Part shown: piece by piece, positions 26,695-35,303 of the stretch
How positions within the stretch are numbered: position 1 is the first letter of the stretch
How the letters are laid out: each line of letters starts with the position of its first letter
Assembly: GCA_040756995.1 (NCBI GenBank)
Contig: JBFLYK010000031.1
Span: 24,025-88,024, forward strand
Source of the DNA: BP-133 sp040756995
GTDB lineage: Bacteria; Actinomycetota; Acidimicrobiia; IMCC26256; BP-133
DNA length: 64,000 nucleotides
Direction: 5' to 3'
The notes under the pieces: generated by a model
Databases searched by the model: none
The model's input: only the letters and a program-made list of their open reading frames with translations
What the model was told of the DNA's origin: nothing
Translations under genes and position numbers: made by a program

Positions 26695-28584
26695 CTAGCG
26701 GAACAGCCAGGTCGTGCGGTTTTCGGCCCCGAGTACGAAGTCGTTGCCCCCGTAGGGGAAGAACGTTCCGGCCTCGTTGTTGTCAGGTTTGACCGAGGCG
26801 GTGTAATCCACCGGGCCGACAAGCAGGCTCCGGAGGTCACCGTTTCCCTGCCGGACCCGCAAGGTGTCGTGCGATGCCGTGACCAAGCGGCGACCGTCCG
26901 CCGACACGGCCGCGACGGAGATGCACCCCGCATCGGGCAACCGGCCGACGAGCGCCGGCACGTTGATCTTCGACGACGAGAGCGAGTGGAAGGCGTAGAC
27001 CCCGGCCGGAGCCGATGCCTTGCGGACGATGTGCAACTGCCCGGTCAGCGGGGGGAAGAGGAATGCCGCCTCGACGTTGTCCCGCGGCCCGCACGTCCCT
27101 CGAGGGCTGCTGTCCGGGAACCGGTAGGGGTACGACGTCAGCAGGCGGGCGCTTCCGGGCCGGCTGGGATCGGGTTCGGCCACCTTGTAGATGAGGCGGG
27201 CCGCCTCGTCGACGACCGCCAGGTAGCCGCCGCCGGCGTCCTGACCGTAGACGATGTCCTCCCAATCGCGATTGCGTGTCCCGGGTACATGGAACTCCCG
27301 CACGTCGAACTCTCCTGGCCGGTCATCCTTGGCCCGCAGGGCGTAGAGCGACGCCGGGTTTCCGGAGTCCCGGACGCCCCACATCCATCCCGGGTACCGG
27401 CGACTGGCGGCCAGACCCGACATCTCCCCCGTCCCGGGCGGGAGGCCGGCGACCTGCCGCGAGCGGTGCCGCCACCGAGGCCCCGGCGTCGCCGGTGGGC
27501 GGGATTGCGGGGTGACGGCAGAGCTGGACGCGTGGTCCTGCGTCGCGGCGGTTCGGGTTTCGCCGGGAATGGCGAACGGCTGGCCGACGAAGTAGGGGTC
27601 GGCGGAGAACGCGCTGATCCATCCCGGCTTTCCGTCGGACTTCTGGTTGAGGAAGTCCCAGTGGCAGTCGTCGTGGAAGGAGTGGTAGTAGGCGAAGCCG
27701 ATCATCCACTGCCGGGCCCGGGAGTCGGTCTTCATGAAGTGGGCGGCCCGCCGGAACCACTCGTTCCGTCGACCGCCCGCAGGGGCGGCGCCCCACTCGG
27801 CGGGGATGACGTACTTTCGGTGGGCGGCGGCGAGATCCAGGATCGGCGCCCACATGTCGGCGAACTCCACGGACGGTTCGCCGCGGCAGCTACCCCAGTC
27901 GTACTTGTCGTGGGCAAACAGGTCGACGTACTCGTCGCCCGGATACAGCTGGTCGGCCGAGCCGGGTGGGCTGCCCCGCAGCATCCAGTTGGAGGTGGCG
28001 ACATAGCCGAAGTACACGTTTCCTCCGGCCGCGGCGGCTGCGCCTTCCGCGACGAAGAACTTGTGTATCCGACGCCACGCCGCCTTGAATGCGCTGGACC
28101 GGCCGTAGAGCCCGCTCCGCTTGAGGTCTGACGCATCGTCGTGCGGCTCGTGGTGGAACGTGAACACGATCTGGCGGCCGTAGCTGCGGTACTTGCGAGC
28201 CAGGGCCCGGATCGTCTTGTCTTCTCTGCCGTTGGCCACCGCGGCCCAGCCGCCCTCGGAAGGCAGCGGCGGCTTGTGCGACACGAGTACGAGGCGGCCG
28301 TCGTTCACCAGGGCGTCGACCTTGCGGTTGGGAAGCTGCCATTGCTGATACGTGCGGACGATGGCGAACCGCTTTCCGAGCACCTGCTCGTGCGTCCGGA
28401 GCTTTTCGAGGTCGTCACCGTCTTCGTGCCATCCGATCATGAGCCCCCCGGTCGCCGGCCGAGGGGGTGGAAGAGCGGACGCCGAGGCCGCCCGGTCGTC
28501 GGCGCGGGCCGAAGCGGGGCGGTTCAGGGCGAGCGTAGAGACCAGGGAAACGAGCATGATGAGCACTGCAATGCGTATCTTCAT
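26695..28584 (-). CDS. Secreted GH26-like glycoside hydrolase with C-terminal propeller-like domain
   Basis: This 629-residue protein has a signal peptide (1-26). Residues about 45-345 resemble family 26 mannanases: IGWHEDG, FTFHHEPHDD with E146 as probable acid/base, and VIPAEWG with E263 as probable nucleophile. After a Pro/Ser/Thr linker (about 350-390), residues 390-629 contain repeated strand patterns (GMSGLAASRRYPGWMWGVRDSG, YLAVVDEAARLIY, ISVAAVSADGRRLVTA) suggesting a beta-propeller. The substrate could be mannan or another matrix polysaccharide. Its leader and signal peptide resemble those of the CAP-domain gene at 30297. Confidence 0.7.
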   Translation of the reverse strand: MKIRIAVLIMLVSLVSTLALNRPASARADDRAASASALPPPRPATGGLMIGWHEDGDDLEKLRTHEQVLGKRFAIVRTYQQWQLPNRKVDALVNDGRLVLVSHKPPLPSEGGWAAVANGREDKTIRALARKYRSYGRQIVFTFHHEPHDDASDLKRSGLYGRSSAFKAAWRRIHKFFVAEGAAAAAGGNVYFGYVATSNWMLRGSPPGSADQLYPGDEYVDLFAHDKYDWGSCRGEPSVEFADMWAPILDLAAAHRKYVIPAEWGAAPAGGRRNEWFRRAAHFMKTDSRARQWMIGFAYYHSFHDDCHWDFLNQKSDGKPGWISAFSADPYFVGQPFAIPGETRTAATQDHASSSAVTPQSRPPATPGPRWRHRSRQVAGLPPGTGEMSGLAASRRYPGWMWGVRDSGNPASLYALRAKDDRPGEFDVREFHVPGTRNRDWEDIVYGQDAGGGYLAVVDEAARLIYKVAEPDPSRPGSARLLTSYPYRFPDSSPRGTCGPRDNVEAAFLFPPLTGQLHIVRKASAPAGVYAFHSLSSSKINVPALVGRLPDAGCISVAAVSADGRRLVTASHDTLRVRQGNGDLRSLLVGPVDYTASVKPDNNEAGTFFPYGGNDFVLGAENRTTWLFR

Positions 28585-28698
28585 GGACAGCGATATCGGA
28601 ACGAATCGCTGTCGACTTTCTCAACTGACAATCAAGCAAATGGCAAACCCATTTGGCCAAATGTCGTGTCGCAAAAGCGACCGCTGCTCTGTAAGCCT
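28585..28698 (-). promoter_or_regulatory. AT-richer leader with hairpins upstream of the GH26-like gene
   Basis: The sequence is noticeably less GC-rich than its surroundings. Visible inverted repeats are GACAGCGAT-N10-ATCGCTGTC (28586-28613), which abuts the ATG with no ribosome site, CATTTGGCCAAATG (28649-28662) and GTCGC-AAAA-GCGAC (28668-28681). The first may fold in the mRNA and control initiation. The other two could be operators or leader structure. Confidence 0.45.
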
Positions 28699-28727
28699 TT
28701 GACACCTTTCCGGGCGTCGTGTTCGAT
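28699..28727 (+). promoter_or_regulatory. Promoter of the CheY-like regulator
   Basis: A perfect -35 TTGACA (28699-28704), 17-bp spacer and -10 TTCGAT (28722-28727) are followed by 6 nt and the ATG at 28734, so this transcript is probably leaderless. Confidence 0.6.
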
Positions 28728-28733
28728 GCCCGC

Positions 28734-29210
28734 ATGGCCATCGAACCATCGGCGGTCCATCGGGCCGGCTCGGCGCCGCACGACGTCGTTCCACTGCCGC
28801 CTGTTCTCGTTGCCGAGGACGATGCGCAGTCCAGGGCTGTGTTCGTGCGCCTGCTGGCGAAGCTGGGCATCGCCAATCCCGTCCGGTTCGCGCCGGACGG
28901 CCAGGAAGCGATCGACTATCTGGCCGCAGTGGCGGCCGGGTCGGAGCCGGTTCCCGTCCTCATCGTCCTCGACCTCAACATGCCGCGTCGGTCGGGCCTC
29001 GACGTTCTCCGCTGGCTTCGTGAGCGCAGGATGTTCGGCCGGATTCCCGTCGTCATGCTGACGGGGTCAGCCGAGATGGGGGATGTGACGGAGTCTCATC
29101 AGCTCGGCGTGGCGTCGTATCTGGTGAAGCCGGTGGGCTTCGGAGCGCTCAGCGACGTCATTCGCCGGCTCGACCTCCGCTGGGGCCTGTTGCCGGCCGA
29201 ACGCGCCTGA
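28734..29210 (+). CDS. CheY/Rcp1-like single-domain response regulator
   Basis: This 158-residue protein is a receiver domain with a short N-terminal extension: VLVAEDDAQSRAVFVRLL, Asp80 in IVLDLNMPRRSGLDVL, MLTGS and VKPVGF. Length and the AEDD start resemble Rcp1-type regulators that accept phosphate from phytochrome-like kinases. No output domain is present. The start at ATG 28734 fits the promoter spacing; a GTG 15 nt upstream would sit in the -10 region. Confidence 0.85.
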   Translation: MAIEPSAVHRAGSAPHDVVPLPPVLVAEDDAQSRAVFVRLLAKLGIANPVRFAPDGQEAIDYLAAVAAGSEPVPVLIVLDLNMPRRSGLDVLRWLRERRMFGRIPVVMLTGSAEMGDVTESHQLGVASYLVKPVGFGALSDVIRRLDLRWGLLPAERA

Positions 29211-29236
29211 TCCCGGCCGGTAACGGCCGGGATCAG
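29207..29236. terminator. Hairpin between the convergent CheY-like and CAP-domain genes
   Basis: A perfect 13-bp stem CTGATCCCGGCCG / CGGCCGGGATCAG with loop GTAA contains the regulator's stop codon. It lacks a T run but is placed to act on both strands. Confidence 0.6.
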
Positions 29237-29259
29237 TGCGCCCGTCGGGGAGGAATTGA

Positions 29260-30297
29260 TCAGCCTCGGAGGCGGGCCCATCTCGGTCGGAGCGCCAGCC
29301 CGAGCAAGGGTGCGGCTCGGAGGAGCGTGGCCCTGGACCATGGCGAAGAGTCCCCCGCCGGCCCCTCCGTTCCCACCGGGCCTTCGGTGACCCGAACGGT
29401 CGAACCCGGAGTCTCCTCGGGAGTCGGAACAGTCACGAGGGACGCGGCGGGCGGTTCAGGCCGTGTGGCGGTCTCCGGCGCAGCTGCAGCCGGCGACGGT
29501 GCGTCCGGAGCAGGCAACGGTGCCGCCGCAGTCGGGGACGGTGCTTCCGGAGCGGGCAACGGTGCTGCCACAGGAGGCGGCGGTACCGGCGCAGGGCGGG
29601 GCGGCTTCGCGGCACGACGGGCCTCGGTGGCGGCGGAACGGGGGCGGGTTGTGGCGGGCCGGGGCCGAGCGGCGGCGGGCTGGGGTCGGCCTGCGGCGGG
29701 ACGGGGTCGGGGTGCGGCGGGACGGGGTCGAGCGGCGGCGGGACGGGGCCGGCCCGTGGCCGGCCGGGCCCGGGCTTGCTCCGGCCGGTGGCGGGGCTGG
29801 GACGGGCGCGCGTTCGCCGGCGAGCCGGCTGTCTTCGACCTCCGGGTCAGGAAGTTCTGGGTCAGGTAGATCTGGCCGTCAACGGCGCGGACGGCGGCAA
29901 TGCCCACGAGCCGGTAGTCCGGGTGGAGGATGTTGCGGCGGTGCGGAGGGCTCTGCATGAACAACTCGTGCGTGCTGTCAACCGTGTCGGAGTAGGCGAC
30001 GTTCTCGCCGACGATCGTCGCATCGAGGCGTCGCATCGACTCCTGGCTCAGGTAGTCGTCGTTGTGGCTCAGCCGGCCGTCGGAGGCGAGCTTCCGGCTC
30101 CAGCCGGCGGCGATGCCGTTGACCTCGTGGTCGAGCGCGAGAGACGGCAGTCCGGCTGCCGCCCGTTCCCGGTTGATGAGCTCAAGGGACCGCGACGCCG
30201 CTTCCGGCACTGCGGAGACTTCGCCGGACGACGCCTGGGCCGGTCGGGTCGTGACAAGAAATACGACAATGGCGAGGACCGCAAAGCGAGTTTTCAT
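29260..30297 (-). CDS. Secreted CAP-domain (SCP/PR1-like) protein with Pro/Arg/Ala-rich tail
   Basis: This 345-residue protein has a signal peptide (1-22), then a CAP domain (about 35-150: LELINRERAAAGLPSLALD, RLSHNDDY, GENVAYSD, HRRNILHPDYRLVGIA). The C-terminal half is a long low-complexity tract of alternating Arg-Pro and Ala-Pro repeats, probably a cell-wall-spanning or polyanion-binding stalk, ending in a short hydrophobic/Arg segment. Bacterial CAP proteins of this kind are secreted with mostly unknown function. Confidence 0.83.
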   Translation of the reverse strand: MKTRFAVLAIVVFLVTTRPAQASSGEVSAVPEAASRSLELINRERAAAGLPSLALDHEVNGIAAGWSRKLASDGRLSHNDDYLSQESMRRLDATIVGENVAYSDTVDSTHELFMQSPPHRRNILHPDYRLVGIAAVRAVDGQIYLTQNFLTRRSKTAGSPANARPSQPRHRPEQARARPATGRPRPAAARPRPAAPRPRPAAGRPQPAAARPRPATTRPRSAATEARRAAKPPRPAPVPPPPVAAPLPAPEAPSPTAAAPLPAPDAPSPAAAAPETATRPEPPAASLVTVPTPEETPGSTVRVTEGPVGTEGPAGDSSPWSRATLLRAAPLLGLALRPRWARLRG

Positions 30298-30415
30298 ACC
30301 GCTGACAATGCGGAACTAACGATTGAATACGAAGCAAGCGGCTCCCAATAAAAAATCAAAGAAGCGAGACGACAAACCGCGGAGATTTGAGAAATTGGCC
30401 TCATCCGGAACGCGT

Positions 30416-30455
30416 CAGAGGGCGGGGAGCGCTCCAGCTCGCTCCCCGCCCTCTG
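30416..30455 (-). terminator. Strong hairpin downstream of the FN3-protein gene
   Basis: A perfect 16-bp stem CAGAGGGCGGGGAGCG pairs with its complement around an 8-nt loop, 23 nt after the stop at 30478. There is no T run, which is usual for GC-rich actinobacterial terminators. Confidence 0.7.
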
Positions 30456-30477
30456 GCCCGCCTGCCCAGGGGGCAGA

Positions 30478-31992
30478 TCAGCCGGTTGGAAGTTGACCCG
30501 TCTCCATGACCCAGCTCGTGGCGCGCTCGTGAAGGAGCCGCGCCTCGAGCCGCTCGAGTCGGGCCTCGAAGTCATGCAGAGGAGCGACGTCGCCCGGTCC
30601 GGCTGCCGCCGACACCGCAGACGCGGCTGTGGTGTCGGCGCGAGCCCGGCGCCGGCTCGGCCGGACGAGGGTCAGCGCCATTGTTCCGAGCACGATCAGG
30701 AGGATGCCGCCGAGGCGGCGGAGCCGGTGAGCACTCCGGCCCGCAGGTACCGCTACCGCCGGCTCGGGCGTCTCGAGCTCGCTTTCCAATGGCGCGGCCA
30801 CCCCGGCGGTGGTATCCGGTTCCGGGTCCCGGTACGGCAGCGCTTGCTCGAACCCGTCATCCGGCTCGGCGACCGCGGCGGATGGCACCGTTACGGGCCG
30901 CGGGGCGGTCGCCGGTGTCCGATTGGGCGCCGGCCGGGCGAGCGCCAGCGCCTGGAAGGCCGTGCCCGAGGAGGCCGGGAAGGTCGGCGCTGCGGCGTTG
31001 GCGGGCGGCGTGTGGCGGGCCGGAGCGGCCGCCGCGGCGCGAGCGGCGGGGGCCGAGCCGTTGGCGGCCGAGCGGGGCGCCTCGTCGCCCGAGGTTCGCC
31101 GGTCGGCATCGATGGTGTTTCCCGACGGCGGTTCTGCGCCGCCGCTTCGCGATGGGGCGCTTTCGGGATTCCGCCGAGTCGACCGGTGCTCGCCCGGTGA
31201 CGAGGCGCGCTCGCCGGTGCCGGCAGCCGGGTCGGCGTCCCCGTCAGCGGCACCGGCGTCAGCCGCGTTCCGGGGATCCGCCGAGCCGGTCGTCCATTCC
31301 CCTGGCCGGCCCGGCTCGCCGTCCGGTCGCCTCCGCTGGGCCGCGACCCGGAAGCGGTGCCTGCCGGCTTCGGCCAGCTGGCGTTCGAACGACGTCGTCG
31401 TCGACTCGCCGGCGGGCCGCCACGGCTCCTTGTCGACCCGCTCCTCGATCAGGTAGCGCTCGATGTCGGGTTCCGGGTTGGGGGACCACGACACGACGGC
31501 ACGCCGTCCGTTCGGGTCGTACGCAACTGTTACGTCGGCCGGGGGAGCGGCCGGGTTGTCGACGCTGACGTCGCGGTCGTTGCCGAGGGCGATCACGTCG
31601 CCGTCCCGCCGGGCCTCCAGCCGGAGCAGGTAGCGCTGGTTGGCCGACCAGCGGCCGTCGGAATACCGCCTGGTGTCCCAGCGGCAGTCCAGGTCGAACG
31701 ACGGACGGGGCTTCTTGAAGGTCTCCTCGCAGATCGGGTCGAAGACGGGCTTCCCGCTCGGATCGACGCCGCGCAGCACCCATCCGTCCACCGGTGCACC
31801 GGTCGAGACCTCGGCCTGGAGCCGCACCTTGCCGGCCAGCTGATCGGAGCGGCCCGACCACTTCACGGCGGGCCCGTCGCCGGCGGCGGCGGCCGGCCCG
31901 GCGAAGGCGGTGACGGCTGCTCCGCTACAGACGACGAATGCGGCGATGCGGCCCCGGAACGAGGTACGGAGAGGCGCAGGAGTGGCGGCCAT
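30478..31992 (-). CDS. Secreted, membrane-anchored fibronectin type III protein
   Basis: This 504-residue protein has a signal peptide (1-37), then a beta-rich segment and an FN3 domain (about 145-240: PAAPPADVTVAYDP, VVSWSPNPEPDIERYLIEE). A 180-residue Pro/Ala/Ser-rich linker leads to a membrane helix (about 428-446: GGILLIVLGTMALTLV). A basic stop-transfer stretch and a coiled cytoplasmic tail (FEARLERLEARLLHE) end the protein. It follows the sortase gene by 5 nt and belongs to its operon, but carries no LPXTG, so it is anchored by its own helix. Confidence 0.75.
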   Translation of the reverse strand: MAATPAPLRTSFRGRIAAFVVCSGAAVTAFAGPAAAAGDGPAVKWSGRSDQLAGKVRLQAEVSTGAPVDGWVLRGVDPSGKPVFDPICEETFKKPRPSFDLDCRWDTRRYSDGRWSANQRYLLRLEARRDGDVIALGNDRDVSVDNPAAPPADVTVAYDPNGRRAVVSWSPNPEPDIERYLIEERVDKEPWRPAGESTTTSFERQLAEAGRHRFRVAAQRRRPDGEPGRPGEWTTGSADPRNAADAGAADGDADPAAGTGERASSPGEHRSTRRNPESAPSRSGGAEPPSGNTIDADRRTSGDEAPRSAANGSAPAARAAAAAPARHTPPANAAAPTFPASSGTAFQALALARPAPNRTPATAPRPVTVPSAAVAEPDDGFEQALPYRDPEPDTTAGVAAPLESELETPEPAVAVPAGRSAHRLRRLGGILLIVLGTMALTLVRPSRRRARADTTAASAVSAAAGPGDVAPLHDFEARLERLEARLLHERATSWVMETGQLPTG

Positions 31993-31997
31993 GGCCC

Positions 31998-32669
31998 TCA
32001 GCCCTCCACCGGCACGAGTTCGGCCTGGACGACCAGACGCTGGCGATCGGAGCGCTTGGGATGACAGGTGGTCAGCGTGAGCGTCCGCCCGGGCCCGTTC
32101 GTCACCGGTGACCAGTCGGTCCGGTCCACGACGAACGGCTGGCGGGCGACCCGGTAGCGGTACGAACCGAGCGGGGTCTCGAGGAGGATGTCGTCAGCGA
32201 GCGTGAGGCGGTCGAGATCGGCGAACGGCTTCCCGTACGTCGTGCGGTGCCCGGCGATGGCCACATTGCCGGCTTCCCCGGGGAGAGGCGTGCCGCGGTA
32301 GTGACCGGCGCCCGCCCGCAGCGCCGACGCCGACGTGCCTTCGACGACAACGACGTTGACACCGATGGCCGGGATGCGGAGCCGGGTCAGGCTGTCGCCT
32401 TCCCCCAGCCGGCGGGCGGCGTAGGCCACCCGGGTGGCCGGCTTCTGCAACTGCGTGGCCAGACGGTTCTGCAGCCGGCCCTGATAGACGTCGGTCGCCG
32501 GCGAGAATTCGAGCACCACCACGCCGGCCAGAGTCAGGAGCCCGGCGAGGCCGGCGGTCAGGAGGCGGAGCCCACGGCGACGGGCGAGGGCGCTCCGTAC
32601 GGCCCCCACCGGAGATGGGCGGCGGTCGGTGGCGGAATCGGAGGAAGGAGGAGTGGTGCGGGGCAGCAT
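31998..32669 (-). CDS. Class E sortase
   Basis: This 223-residue transpeptidase attaches surface proteins to peptidoglycan. It has an N-terminal membrane helix (about 36-55), His141 in AIAGHRTTYG, catalytic Cys202 in TLTLTTCHPK and Arg211. The TLTTC signature, the length and an N-terminal Pro/Ser-rich cytoplasmic stretch match class E enzymes of high-GC Gram-positives. The gene upstream encodes a protein with a C-terminal LPRTG signal and is the natural substrate. Class E enzymes often prefer LAXTG, so substrate use needs testing. Confidence 0.9.
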   Translation of the reverse strand: MLPRTTPPSSDSATDRRPSPVGAVRSALARRRGLRLLTAGLAGLLTLAGVVVLEFSPATDVYQGRLQNRLATQLQKPATRVAYAARRLGEGDSLTRLRIPAIGVNVVVVEGTSASALRAGAGHYRGTPLPGEAGNVAIAGHRTTYGKPFADLDRLTLADDILLETPLGSYRYRVARQPFVVDRTDWSPVTNGPGRTLTLTTCHPKRSDRQRLVVQAELVPVEG

Positions 32670-32712
32670 CGTGGGCTCCTTGGAATCGAGTGGCGGCTCG
32701 TGAGGGCTCGGC

Positions 32713-32744
32713 CCGGCACCGGCGAAGGGAGGCGCCGGTGCCGG
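32713..32744 (-). terminator. Hairpin between the LPRTG-protein and sortase genes
   Basis: A 12-bp stem CCGGCACCGGCG / CGCCGGTGCCGG with an 8-nt loop lies 15 nt after the stop of the LPRTG gene. It could attenuate rather than fully stop read-through into the sortase gene. Confidence 0.55.
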
Positions 32745-32759
32745 CCGGGCCGTACGGTG

Positions 32760-34457
32760 TCAGGCGCGCCGGCTCCGGCGGGCGAGGCCACCGAGCACGG
32801 CGGCACCGCCGAGCAGGAAGGGAGCGGTCACAGGGCTGAACGGCTGGCCGCCCGTGCGGGGCAGCGTCTTCACCGGCTCGGGCGCCGGCGGAGCAGCGGT
32901 CTCGGGCGAGGTGGGCGCCTGCTCGGCCTGGACGCCGAGGACCCGGCTGCCCCCGGCCTCGGCCACGACACCACCGGAGACGAGGCGAACACCGGAGACC
33001 TCACTCGGGCTGCCGAAGGCGCTTTCGCCCGGAACGACCGCCTGCAGCGCCTTGGTCAAGGCCGGCTGAGCGAGCACCGTTCCGAGGTTGGTGCCGGGCG
33101 ACAACGTGTCGAGGCCCTTGAACAGGTGGGCGGTCACGGTCGACGCCTCGGCCCGCGTAGCGCCGTTCGGGAGCGTCACCGGCGCCTTGGCCGCTCCGAC
33201 AGTGATCTCGGAGCAGAGCGGCGCAACCGGCCCGTCGCACAGAACCGACAGGGACTGACCGGGGGCGACTTCGACGAAGCCGGCGCCGGAGCGCAGGCCA
33301 AGCCCCGAGACGACCCGCTCGAACGGCAGCCCGCCACCCAGCAGTCCGTTGGCCACCGGAAGGTTGCCGCCCGGAACGGAGGCCAGGGGCAAACCGTGGA
33401 CCAGCCCGTCGACGACCGGAGGACCGGCGATCGGCAGCGTTCCGAGCAGGTCGCTCTGGACACGGACGACGGCGTTCTCGACGACCGGCGCAGCCGCCAG
33501 GGACGACCGGTCGACGGGCACCGCGGCCCGGGAGCGGCTGATCGTCAAGCGCAGCAATGGAGCGGTGCCGGCGCCGCGGAACTCCGGCAGGACATCGAGC
33601 GTCCCGCCTTCGGACAGCGCCTCCGCCAGATAGGCCCGGGCATCAGCGCCATTGCGAGCCGTGGCCGTGGCCAGGTTGATGTGGACGAGGTCCGAGCTCT
33701 GCAGCCGCTTCAACATGGCGCCGACGGTCTGCCGGGGCTCCATGGCCGGAAGAACCACACCGGGGGCCACGCGGCCGATGACGCCGTTCAGCGTGGCGAT
33801 GACCTGGCCCGCCTGGGCCGTGGCGCTGCTGGGGGACACCGTCGAGGCGGCGGCGGGGGCGACCTGCTGAACGAGGTCACCGACGGGCGTGGCCAGTGTT
33901 TCCGGCGACAGCGAAGCGGTGGCCGTGCCGACCAGCTGCTTCAACGCCTCGGAAAGCTGGATGCGGATGCGGGTGACTCCTCCGGTGCTCTCGGCGGTGA
34001 ACGTGTCGGCGGTGCCGGTGACGCTTGACCGGCCGCAGGCCGGAGCGGCCTCGACCGTGGGGAGGATGCCGGTTTGGGCGGCCGGAAGGTTGGCGCGGGC
34101 GGCGGCGACCGCCGGCGCGAGGGGCACGGCTGCGCAGTTGTCGCCTCCCGGGGCGGTCGTGTCACCGAACCGGGCGACGGACCGGGTGGCCGGCGAAAGG
34201 TCGGTCCCCGTACCGGTGGCGGTGGCCGAGAGCAGGCGGCCGACGGCGTCGAGACTGCTGTCGGTCACGGCCGAGCCGAACACGGCGTCGCGGCCGAGGA
34301 GGGACAGTTGGGCCACCTGGGCGCCGGCCCGGCCGGCATAGCGTTCGGCCACCGGAGCGGACGACGCCGAAGCACCCGAAGCGGCGAGGGCAACCGAGAG
34401 CGCCCCGGCGGTGAGGGCGGTACCGGTGAAGGACTTGATGGTGAGCGGGAACGACAT
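32760..34457 (-). CDS. LPXTG-anchored surface protein (likely sortase substrate)
   Basis: This 565-residue protein has a signal peptide (1-32), a long Ala/Val/Leu-rich extracellular region with two Cys (NCAAVP and ACGRS) and a further Cys pair (LCDGPVAPLC). A complete sorting signal ends it: LPRTG (532-536), hydrophobic segment PVTAPFLLGGAAVLGGLA and a basic tail RRSRRA. GGAAGGAG lies 6 nt before the ATG. The extracellular region has repeated LLGG/GLPL patterns and matches no family I know. It may form part of a surface layer or adhesin. Confidence 0.82.
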   Translation of the reverse strand: MSFPLTIKSFTGTALTAGALSVALAASGASASSAPVAERYAGRAGAQVAQLSLLGRDAVFGSAVTDSSLDAVGRLLSATATGTGTDLSPATRSVARFGDTTAPGGDNCAAVPLAPAVAAARANLPAAQTGILPTVEAAPACGRSSVTGTADTFTAESTGGVTRIRIQLSEALKQLVGTATASLSPETLATPVGDLVQQVAPAAASTVSPSSATAQAGQVIATLNGVIGRVAPGVVLPAMEPRQTVGAMLKRLQSSDLVHINLATATARNGADARAYLAEALSEGGTLDVLPEFRGAGTAPLLRLTISRSRAAVPVDRSSLAAAPVVENAVVRVQSDLLGTLPIAGPPVVDGLVHGLPLASVPGGNLPVANGLLGGGLPFERVVSGLGLRSGAGFVEVAPGQSLSVLCDGPVAPLCSEITVGAAKAPVTLPNGATRAEASTVTAHLFKGLDTLSPGTNLGTVLAQPALTKALQAVVPGESAFGSPSEVSGVRLVSGGVVAEAGGSRVLGVQAEQAPTSPETAAPPAPEPVKTLPRTGGQPFSPVTAPFLLGGAAVLGGLARRSRRA

Positions 34458-34546
34458 CGTGACTCCTTCCGGAGGGGCCCGGAGCCGGGCCCTGCGGCGA
34501 CCAGCCCGGATGGGCTAGTTCGATGGAGCCATCGTCTGATACCGCT

Positions 34547-34614
34547 GCCCAACTGCCGCCCAACGGCTCAGAAACTTCAGCGGCCGCCCCCAACAGAGGC
34601 CCAACTGCCGCCCA
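34547..34614. repeat. Two 16-bp direct repeats upstream of the LPRTG-protein gene
   Basis: GCCCAACTGCCGCCCA occurs at 34547-34562 and 34599-34614, 52 bp apart (about five helical turns), in the 236-bp gap before the surface-protein gene. The spacing suggests a pair of sites for an activator or repressor. Apart from this and a small palindrome GATGGAGCCATC (34523-34534) the gap holds no gene. Confidence 0.55.
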
Positions 34615-34693
34615 TGCTTCCGCCGACGGCGCCTACTTCGAGAGTGGGCGCTGGTAGGGGCGTCCCGACAGGGGGCGCAGATGACCAGGGGCG

Positions 34694-35293
34694 TCAGGCC
34701 CGCAGGCCGTCAAGGAGCTGCCCGATGAGGCGGTCGGGCAGCGTCCCCTTCGTCTTCGGCAGCGTGCGGGTCACCCGCAGGAACATCATCGAGCCGATGA
34801 TGGCGGCCAGCGCCAGATCGACGTCGAGGTCGGAGCGCAGCTCGCCGCGGGCCCGGGCGTCCTCGAAGAGGGCGGCCAGTTCCCCGAGCCGGGGCCGCAT
34901 GACCTTGTCGAAATAGGCCCGGCCGAGCGGGGTGCCGGCCGCCAGTTCGCCGATCATGCGGGGCAGCACCTCGCCGGCCTTCGTCCTGGTGATGAAGTCG
35001 TGGGCCCGCCCGACCAGGGCGACGAGATCGGCCTCGGTGTCGCCGGTGGCGGTGGGGTGGACATCTTCGAGCAACGTGTCGAGGGCGGCCACCACGAGTT
35101 CCTGCTTCGAGGGCCAGCGGCGGTAGATGGTCGTCTTGCCGACCCCGGCCCGCTCGGCCACGGCTTCGACGCTCATGCCTTCGTAGCCGTGCTCGATGAA
35201 GGCGGCGAGCGCCGCATCGAGGATCGCCTGCTCCGCCTGGGCGCTCCGGGGCCGTCCCGGTGTCCGGGCGGCCGGTTCCGTCGTTCGGGCCAT
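34694..35293 (-). CDS. TetR-family repressor of the adjacent MFS exporter
   Basis: This 199-residue protein has a TetR HTH (AILDAALAAFIEHGYEGMSVEAVAERAGVGKTTIYRRWPSKQE) and a TetR_C domain. It starts 10 nt downstream of the exporter stop. The ATG at 35291-35293 is 7 nt after a TAACGT -10 box, so it has its own leaderless promoter inside the end of the exporter gene in addition to read-through. The palindrome at 36911-36928 is the probable target. Confidence 0.87.
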   Translation of the reverse strand: MARTTEPAARTPGRPRSAQAEQAILDAALAAFIEHGYEGMSVEAVAERAGVGKTTIYRRWPSKQELVVAALDTLLEDVHPTATGDTEADLVALVGRAHDFITRTKAGEVLPRMIGELAAGTPLGRAYFDKVMRPRLGELAALFEDARARGELRSDLDVDLALAAIIGSMMFLRVTRTLPKTKGTLPDRLIGQLLDGLRA

Positions 35294-35303
35294 GCCCCTG
35301 ACG

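Noticed and set aside
28640..28690. c-di-GMP-I (GEMM) riboswitch suggested by GGCAAACC and CGCAAAAGC on the plus strand
   Set aside because: The second paired region and the conserved CCTAA-type element are absent, GTCGC-AAAA-GCGAC is a simple hairpin, and the predicted start of the downstream transcript lies after it.
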